DNA from: Candidatus Aquidulcis sp.
GTDB taxonomy: Bacteria > Chloroflexota > Anaerolineae > Anaerolineales > E44-bin32
DNA: 11,604 nt
Reading direction: 5' to 3'
Assembly: GCA_020723365.1 (NCBI GenBank)
Contig: DYJB01000029.1
Location: forward strand, 9,310-20,913
The notes below the pieces were generated by a model. The model did not search any database. It had not been told where the DNA came from and saw only the letters and a program-made list of their open reading frames with translations. Positions 6,601 through 11,604 of the stretch are shown here, one piece after another. Numbering within the stretch: position 1 is the first letter of the stretch; each line of letters begins with the position of its first letter. The translations under genes were made by a program, and so were the position numbers.

Positions 6601-8922
6601 CTATGAAGGTGTTGCGCCCGGTTCCGGCGCGCTCCGACGCCGGGCCAGCCAACCGCTGCTGAAGCCGGTCGCCAGCACCGCCAGGGTCGCCAGCCACACC
6701 CCGATGCGCAAGCTGGCCGGTCGATAGACGAAGTGGACGGTGTGCTCGCCGGCCGGGACGCGGACGGCGCGGAAGAGGTAGTCGGCGCGCCACATCGGCA
6801 CGCGCTCGCCGTCGATCTCGGCCTGCCAGCCCGGATACCAGGTGTCGGAGAGCACCAACCACGCGGGCGCGGCGGCTTCCACCCGGACCTCGACACGGTT
6901 GGCGTCCTTCGTTGCGAGCAGGACAGCCGTCCCCGTGCCGCCGCCTTCCGGCACACGCTCGCCCTCCAGCGGCTCGAGAACGACCAGCGTCTCCGGCTCG
7001 AACCCGGGGGCACGCACGAGCGCCAGCGCTTCGTCGGCCGAGGGCGCCAGGACCGCCTCGGGAACGAGGCGGGCGCGCTGCGCGCCGCCCACCGGCAGGT
7101 ACTCGATCGGAAGAACCCCCGCAGGGGACGGAGCAGCAACCCAGGCGACATCCATGAGGGCGAGCAGCGCTTGCGGCGCCGGATGAGCCTCCACCATCTC
7201 CATCCAGATCGCGCTCCGGCCCGGCGCCAGCGGATCGAAGTTGTTCGCCGAAGGCACATCATCGAGCATCAAGGCATTGGGCAACCCGACCTCGCGCACA
7301 CGGCGCCAGTCGTCCAGCGCGGCGAAGGTGTCGAAACGGTAGGCCCAGTCGAACTTGGCCTGCGTCTCCAGGTCCGCAGGCATGTAGCTCCGGTGTGCGG
7401 CCCCCAGCTGGTCCGCCAGCGCTGAGCGCCCCCGGTAAAGGTCGTTGCGCGTCATGGGGTTGAGTCCGGCGCCGGCCAGCACCAGATCAGCAACCACGAG
7501 CAGCGATGCGGCCCACGTCCAGGCCGGGTGGGGCTCGTCGCGCCGCAGCAGCACCAGCACGCCGGAGAGCGCCAGCCACAATCCGGCGAGCGAGAGTCCG
7601 CGGCTGATGGTGAGGGCGCGCAGCCCCGCCGGCTCGGACACGATGGGGACGAGAGTCGGCGCCAGCCACCCCAGCGCCAGCACCGCGCACGCCCCGGCGG
7701 TGCCGAGGCGCGACCAGTACAGGGCGCGGCCTTCGGCACGCTTCCATGCCGATGCCCCTGCCCCGGCCAGCAAGGCCAGGGCGAAGACAAACAGCAGCAT
7801 CCAGCGCGTGGGCGCCTGGAAGAGGTCGAAGGTTGCCACGTTGCCGAAGAGCCACGGGAAGACCGGCGTGTGGCTGCCGAGGGCCAGGATTGCCGTGACG
7901 GCCATAAGCCCGACCAGCAAGCGCGCCAGGCCTGAGTGCGGGGCGCGTCCGCTCAGGCCGCGCAGGGCGCCGACGACGGCCAACAGTAGCGGCAGAACGC
8001 CGACATAGACGGCGTCCTCCCAGAAGTTGCCGTAGCCCCAGTAGTCGCCGCTGACCGGGCTGCCGAAGAGCCCCGGCGCCAGCAGCCCAAGGAAGCGCCA
8101 GGGCCAGAAGGAATAGGTCATGACGAAGGCCGGATCAAGGCTCTGGGCGCGCTGGGACTCGCGCAGGTACTCTAGCGTTGGGAGGAGCTGTGGTGCGGCG
8201 AAAGCGAAGGCCAGCAGACCGGCGGCCGCTGCTCCGATCACGATCACGAGCGCCCGCCGCCAGGAACGCTGGCGAATGATGCGCCACATCATCCAGACGG
8301 CCAGCATCACCAGCGTGTACCACGCCGTCTGCGCGTGGCCGGCCGTCCACTGCAGCGCCAGCGCCAGGGCAAGCATCAGCACGGCCGCCCAGCGCCGGCG
8401 GGCGCCGCCAGCTGCTGGAGGGTCCGAGGCCAGGCGGTCGCCGGCGAGGATGATCCACGGCAGCCAGGCAGCGGCGGCGTTGATGGAGTAGAAGCCGGCG
8501 CGCGCCACGAGGTAGCCGGAGAGGCTGAAGGCGGTGCCCGCCACCACCTGGCCGAGGGCATTCATCTCCAGGCGGCGCGCCAGCCGTGCCATCCCGAAAC
8601 CGGCCCATGCCAGGTGGAGCGCCACCAGCAGCGTTGAGGCGGCGGCCGGCTCCAGGAACCACAGCAGCGCGTTGGGCAGGTAGAGGACCGCCGATTGGTA
8701 GTTGGCCAGCAACGGCGCGCCCATGCCGACCAGCGGGTTCCACAAAGGCAGGTGGCCGCCCCGCAGCGCTTCCAGGGCGAAGGTGCGCCACGGGATGAAC
8801 TGCAACAGAGGCGTGCCCCAGAAGAGCACGTTGCCCTGCAGGAGTCCGGGACCCAGCAGCAGCGCCGGGCCCACGAGTATCAGCCATTCGAGGCGGTCGA
8901 CAACTCGCTTCAACGCAACCAT
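6601..8922 (-). CDS. YfhO-family polytopic membrane protein (GT-C-like)
   Basis: 773 residues, mostly transmembrane. YfhO-type proteins are GT-C-like membrane proteins; the Bacillus member helps glycosylate cell-surface polymers from a lipid-linked sugar. Motifs seen: GTPLLQFIPWR (36-46), PLWNPLVGMGAPLLANYQSAVLYLPNALL (59-87) in the first outer loop, FSLSGYLVARAGF (132-144), AAPQLLPTLEYLRESQRAQ (242-260), and GYGNFWEDAVYVGVLPLLLA (296-315). Further membrane segments follow, then a soluble region and a C-terminal beta module with WYPGWQAEIDGERVP (695-709, Trp-Tyr-Pro-Gly-Trp theme), a last membrane helix and a basic tail. The ATG at 8922 lies 13 nt inside the preceding gene and has only a weak upstream GAG; a TTG at 8913 that overlaps the stop is a less likely start. 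The sugar donor and acceptor cannot be told from sequence. Confidence 0.85.
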   Translation of the reverse strand: MVALKRVVDRLEWLILVGPALLLGPGLLQGNVLFWGTPLLQFIPWRTFALEALRGGHLPLWNPLVGMGAPLLANYQSAVLYLPNALLWFLEPAAASTLLVALHLAWAGFGMARLARRLEMNALGQVVAGTAFSLSGYLVARAGFYSINAAAAWLPWIILAGDRLASDPPAAGGARRRWAAVLMLALALALQWTAGHAQTAWYTLVMLAVWMMWRIIRQRSWRRALVIVIGAAAAGLLAFAFAAPQLLPTLEYLRESQRAQSLDPAFVMTYSFWPWRFLGLLAPGLFGSPVSGDYWGYGNFWEDAVYVGVLPLLLAVVGALRGLSGRAPHSGLARLLVGLMAVTAILALGSHTPVFPWLFGNVATFDLFQAPTRWMLLFVFALALLAGAGASAWKRAEGRALYWSRLGTAGACAVLALGWLAPTLVPIVSEPAGLRALTISRGLSLAGLWLALSGVLVLLRRDEPHPAWTWAASLLVVADLVLAGAGLNPMTRNDLYRGRSALADQLGAAHRSYMPADLETQAKFDWAYRFDTFAALDDWRRVREVGLPNALMLDDVPSANNFDPLAPGRSAIWMEMVEAHPAPQALLALMDVAWVAAPSPAGVLPIEYLPVGGAQRARLVPEAVLAPSADEALALVRAPGFEPETLVVLEPLEGERVPEGGGTGTAVLLATKDANRVEVRVEAAAPAWLVLSDTWYPGWQAEIDGERVPMWRADYLFRAVRVPAGEHTVHFVYRPASLRIGVWLATLAVLATGFSSGWLARRRSAPEPGATPS

Positions 8923-10577
8923 CCAGCTCGCAGCCCCGCAGCCGGAGACAGGATCGCCAGTGTACTCTGCGTTCCGCGCGCCGCCGACGGGCTCGGTCCC
9001 ACGCCGTAGATCGTGTAGCCGCCCTGCGTGTACACAGGGACGAGGGTCTCAGGCACGCGGCTCTCGTCGAACCCCAAGGCGCGCTCGGCCGGTCCGGTAA
9101 ACACGTAGTCCACCCCATACTCCGACAGCAGCCCCGCAGCCCCAGCGCCGGCGCCCGAGCCCCGGAAGAAGGCTTCGACCCGCGGGCGAAGCGTGGCCAG
9201 TCCGGCGCTCTCCGGCCCATGCCCGATGACGACGCGCGCATTTGCCCAGGCCGGGAGGGCATTGCCCGTCGCGTAGGCCGTCAGGACAACGGACGGATCA
9301 CCAGGCTGCGCATCCAGCCACTCGAAGGCCGCCACCTCGCCGGCGCTTCGGTAGGCAGGGGAGGCGCCCGATGTGGCGGCCAGGAACGACCCAGCCAGCA
9401 GGAGGGCGCTGCTGATCAGCGACGCACCTGCCACGCCCAGCGCCAGGCGCCAGCTCCGCTGGGGCGCGACTCCCAGCTGCGAGAGCCCCAGTGCCGCCAG
9501 GATGGCCAGCGCCACCCACCCTCCTTCCGGAAGCCGGCGTTGGATAACGGTCGGGGCGTACGCCAGGAGCGGAAGGACCGCCGCCCATCCCGCAAGCAGC
9601 AGCCGGTCCGGCAGCGGGTCGGCCAGAGCGCGCCATGCGGCAGGCATGGCCGCTGGCAACAGGATTCCGTAGGCCAGAGCGTAGTGGATCGGATGCGGAG
9701 AGATCAGGATATTCTGACTCGCCCAGCTCCGGACGAAGGGATCGGTTCGCAGGATGAGCGTGTAGCCGGCCGCCAGCGCCGCCGGCAATGCCAGGGCGAC
9801 CAGGGCCGGGCGCACCCGGCCCCACTCCACCGGCCTGCCTTCCCGGCGAGTGACCCTGCGGGCGATGCCCAAGAGCTGGTGCATCCCAATGGCTGCCACG
9901 GCTGCGGCGAGCGACAACGGTTGGGTCAGCACCAGTAGCGCAAGCCAGACGGAAGCGCGGGACGCCGCATGGCTCTCCCGGCCGGCCTCCAGATAGGCGT
10001 CCAGCCCGAGCAGCAGAAGCGCACGTGCCAGCAGCAGGTGGGGAAAGGTGAGCAGGGCCAGGAAGCCGAAGGTCTCCGGAGAGTAGAGCTCGAGTGGTTG
10101 GGTACCCAGCAGTTCGGTTCGCCCGGCCGCAATCACCAGCCATCCGAGGCCGCCGCCGGCGACTGACACGATGGTCGCCCAGCGACGCCAGCGCTCCTCC
10201 GCCAGAAAGCGGGCCGCGAAGCGGTAGGTCGCCCAGACGACGAGGAAGATGGCCAGCACACGCGCCGCATGTAGCAGCGCCACGAGCTGCACGTGCATGC
10301 CGGGACCCTGCGCCAGCTTGCCGAGCAGGATGTAGAACAGGAAGGCGGGCATGCCGGCTTGCGGCACAGCCGTGAAGGGCGAGCGGAAGAGCCACTCGCC
10401 CTCCGCGCCTGCGCGCATCTTGGCGATGTACGAGTTGCCGTCTTCGACTGCCAGGAGCGACCCGGTGAAGCGCATATCGGCGCCCTGCCGCTCGAAGGCG
10501 TACAAGAACGGCAGGGTCGTCACCAGCGCCAGGACTGCTCCAAGCGCCAGACACCAAAGCAGCGCGGCTCGGCTCAT
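8910..10577 (-). CDS. GT-C-like polytopic membrane protein, putative glycosyltransferase
   Basis: 555 residues with about ten hydrophobic segments in residues 5-400 and a soluble C-terminal domain. No curated name comes to mind, but the layout is that of GT-C membrane glycosyltransferases, which use polyprenyl-phosphate sugars outside the membrane. The first outer loop has the acidic pair in AVEDGNSYIAKMRAG (43-57), the usual GT-C catalytic position, then GEWLFRSPFT (60-69). Also seen are GGGLGWL (141-147), SPETFGFLALLTFPHLLLARA (166-186) and QRRLPEGGWVALAIL (346-360). The tail LLSEYGVDYVFTGPAERALGF (483-503) ending in YTIYGV resembles the outer domain of such proteins. ATG at 10577 is chosen because it overlaps the upstream stop as ATGA; a GTG at 10589 is in frame. 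Neither has a good Shine-Dalgarno, so coupling is likely. It sits between two YfhO-like genes. Confidence 0.72.
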   Translation of the reverse strand: MSRAALLWCLALGAVLALVTTLPFLYAFERQGADMRFTGSLLAVEDGNSYIAKMRAGAEGEWLFRSPFTAVPQAGMPAFLFYILLGKLAQGPGMHVQLVALLHAARVLAIFLVVWATYRFAARFLAEERWRRWATIVSVAGGGLGWLVIAAGRTELLGTQPLELYSPETFGFLALLTFPHLLLARALLLLGLDAYLEAGRESHAASRASVWLALLVLTQPLSLAAAVAAIGMHQLLGIARRVTRREGRPVEWGRVRPALVALALPAALAAGYTLILRTDPFVRSWASQNILISPHPIHYALAYGILLPAAMPAAWRALADPLPDRLLLAGWAAVLPLLAYAPTVIQRRLPEGGWVALAILAALGLSQLGVAPQRSWRLALGVAGASLISSALLLAGSFLAATSGASPAYRSAGEVAAFEWLDAQPGDPSVVLTAYATGNALPAWANARVVIGHGPESAGLATLRPRVEAFFRGSGAGAGAAGLLSEYGVDYVFTGPAERALGFDESRVPETLVPVYTQGGYTIYGVGPSPSAARGTQSTLAILSPAAGLRAGWLR

Positions 10578-11602
10578 CGGCGCGCCCACAGCGCCGCCAG
10601 CGCCGCCAGCGCCAGCGACGCCAGCGCCATCCCGGCATAGACACTCCAGGGCCTGAAGACGAATAGGACGTCATGTGGGCCTGCCGGCAAAACGATCGAG
10701 CGCAGGAGACCCTGATCGCGCCCGATGGGAACGCGTTCCCCGTCCACGTACGCCTGCCATCCGGGGTAGTCCACCTCGCTCAACACAAGCCTTCCCGGGC
10801 CCTCGGCCGTAGTCCGGATCCGATTTGGCGACCAGTTGAGCGACTCCACCGGCCGCCATCCGCCGGATGGTTGACCCCCGTCCGGCTCAAGCCACGCTCG
10901 CGGACGGGCGCGCTCATTCCGATAGACCCACACGCCTCGACTGGTGGAGAGCAGGCTGAGTCCATCCACCTCGAGTGGGTACGCTGAAACGATCCGTTCC
11001 ACGCTCAGGCGGCCGAGCATGTCGGCGTCAAGCTTCGGCTGCCAGTCTGCGTAGGGATCGCCCTGCGCAAATGGCGGCAGCGTGACGCTATACGCGACGG
11101 ACGGAAAGCCCGTGGCGGCGGCCATGTAGTCGCGATACTCAGTCAACTGGAGTGGGCTGACGCCGTCGGCGAGCTCGATGCCACAGCCCTGCGCATAGGG
11201 CTGGGGCAGGCTGTAGGAGGGGGAGAAGCTCCGCCTCTCGCCGGCCTGCTCGGCGCTACCCAGGAGGCCGCATGTAGGAGCGTCGGCCCGGGCATCCAGA
11301 GACCGCGTCTCGATGGTGAACAGATTCACCCAGCCGAGATCGAGCGCCACGATCGCCAGGAGGAGCGCCGATCCAGTGCGGGACGGCACGACCTGTCCGG
11401 ATGTCATCCGCAGCACCCAGGCCGTCCCCGCAACCGCCAGAAGAGAGGGTACCATCGCCGCCCAGACAAGCAGCGTGTCCCTTCCGGCGGCTGGCGTCGG
11501 GGAACCGAGAGCGCGCGCCAGGCCGATCGCCAAGACCGCCCCTCCGGTGAAGATCGCCGCGAGCCGGGCACGCCTCCCCTCCCGCGAGCCGACTGCCGCC
11601 TG
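10574..11602 (-). CDS. YfhO-like membrane protein, C-terminal part (5' partial)
   Basis: The frame is open to the right window edge with no stop, giving 342 visible residues of a larger protein; the N-terminal membrane part is outside. Visible: a basic loop then a hydrophobic segment at about 10-30, further helices at about 43-64 and 77-93, a large soluble region with GVSPLQLTEYRDYMAA (148-163) and GVWVYRNERARPRAWLEP (223-240), and a C-terminal beta module with DYPGWQAYVDGERVP (278-292) followed by FVFRP and a last helix. The VYRNERARPRA and PGWxAxxDG motifs are typical of YfhO-family proteins. The same C-terminal module ends the gene at 6601-8922, so the two are probably paralogues or share a domain. 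An in-frame TTG at 11533 lies within the membrane segment and is not the start. Its stop overlaps the next start. Confidence 0.75.
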   Translation of the reverse strand, partial: QAAVGSREGRRARLAAIFTGGAVLAIGLARALGSPTPAAGRDTLLVWAAMVPSLLAVAGTAWVLRMTSGQVVPSRTGSALLLAIVALDLGWVNLFTIETRSLDARADAPTCGLLGSAEQAGERRSFSPSYSLPQPYAQGCGIELADGVSPLQLTEYRDYMAAATGFPSVAYSVTLPPFAQGDPYADWQPKLDADMLGRLSVERIVSAYPLEVDGLSLLSTSRGVWVYRNERARPRAWLEPDGGQPSGGWRPVESLNWSPNRIRTTAEGPGRLVLSEVDYPGWQAYVDGERVPIGRDQGLLRSIVLPAGPHDVLFVFRPWSVYAGMALASLALAALAALWARR

Positions 11603-11604
11603 TG

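Noticed and set aside
8135..10674. Long alternative frames on the - strand (8135-9262 and 9298-10674)
   Set aside because: They are Arg/Gly/Pro-rich shadows of the two membrane-protein genes in another frame, with no hydrophobic segments or family motifs.

Overview
This is a GC-rich bacterial chromosome segment holding one gene fragment on the + strand and eight genes on the - strand. The gene set suggests a Chloroflexota bacterium, probably Anaerolineae-like: archaeal-type phosphoglycerate mutase, YfhO-like giant membrane proteins, a GT-C type membrane protein with a QRRL-xEG motif, MoxR-DUF58, a membrane spermidine-synthase-like fusion, and a DUF1461/TIGR01906 protein. That assignment rests on family knowledge, not on any marker gene, so it is tentative. 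There are no RNA genes, CRISPR array, transposase or integrase, and gene order looks like ordinary chromosome.

Layout. Positions 2-1120 (+) are the 5'-truncated end of apgM, a glycolytic enzyme. It converges on the long - strand gene train across a 200-nt gap (1121-1320) rich in inverted and direct repeats, including a perfect 32-bp palindrome. Reading the - strand from the right edge leftwards: a YfhO-like membrane protein cut by the window end (10574-11602); a GT-C-like polytopic protein (8910-10577); a second YfhO-like protein (6601-8922); a 60-nt gap; a MoxR-type AAA+ ATPase (5587-6540); a DUF58 protein (4313-5590); a membrane MFS/spermidine-synthase-like fusion (2741-4297); a DUF1461/TIGR01906 protein related to the lipoprotein transacylase Lit (2016-2735); and an isoprenylcysteine-methyltransferase-like membrane enzyme (1321-2019).

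The - strand genes overlap (ATGA stop-start overlaps at 10574-10577, 5587-5590 and 2016-2019; a 13-nt overlap at 8910-8922) or are separated by 5-60 nt, so they probably form one or two transcription units. The first three look like envelope glycan or lipid-linked glycosylation proteins. The second block couples a MoxR chaperone-like ATPase and its DUF58 partner to three membrane enzymes. The most interesting point is the Lit-like protein. It keeps two histidines that both map to the outer face of a four-helix membrane protein, and its stop codon overlaps the start of a membrane methyltransferase. This raises the possibility of lipoprotein or lipid remodelling in a monoderm, non-Firmicute lineage.
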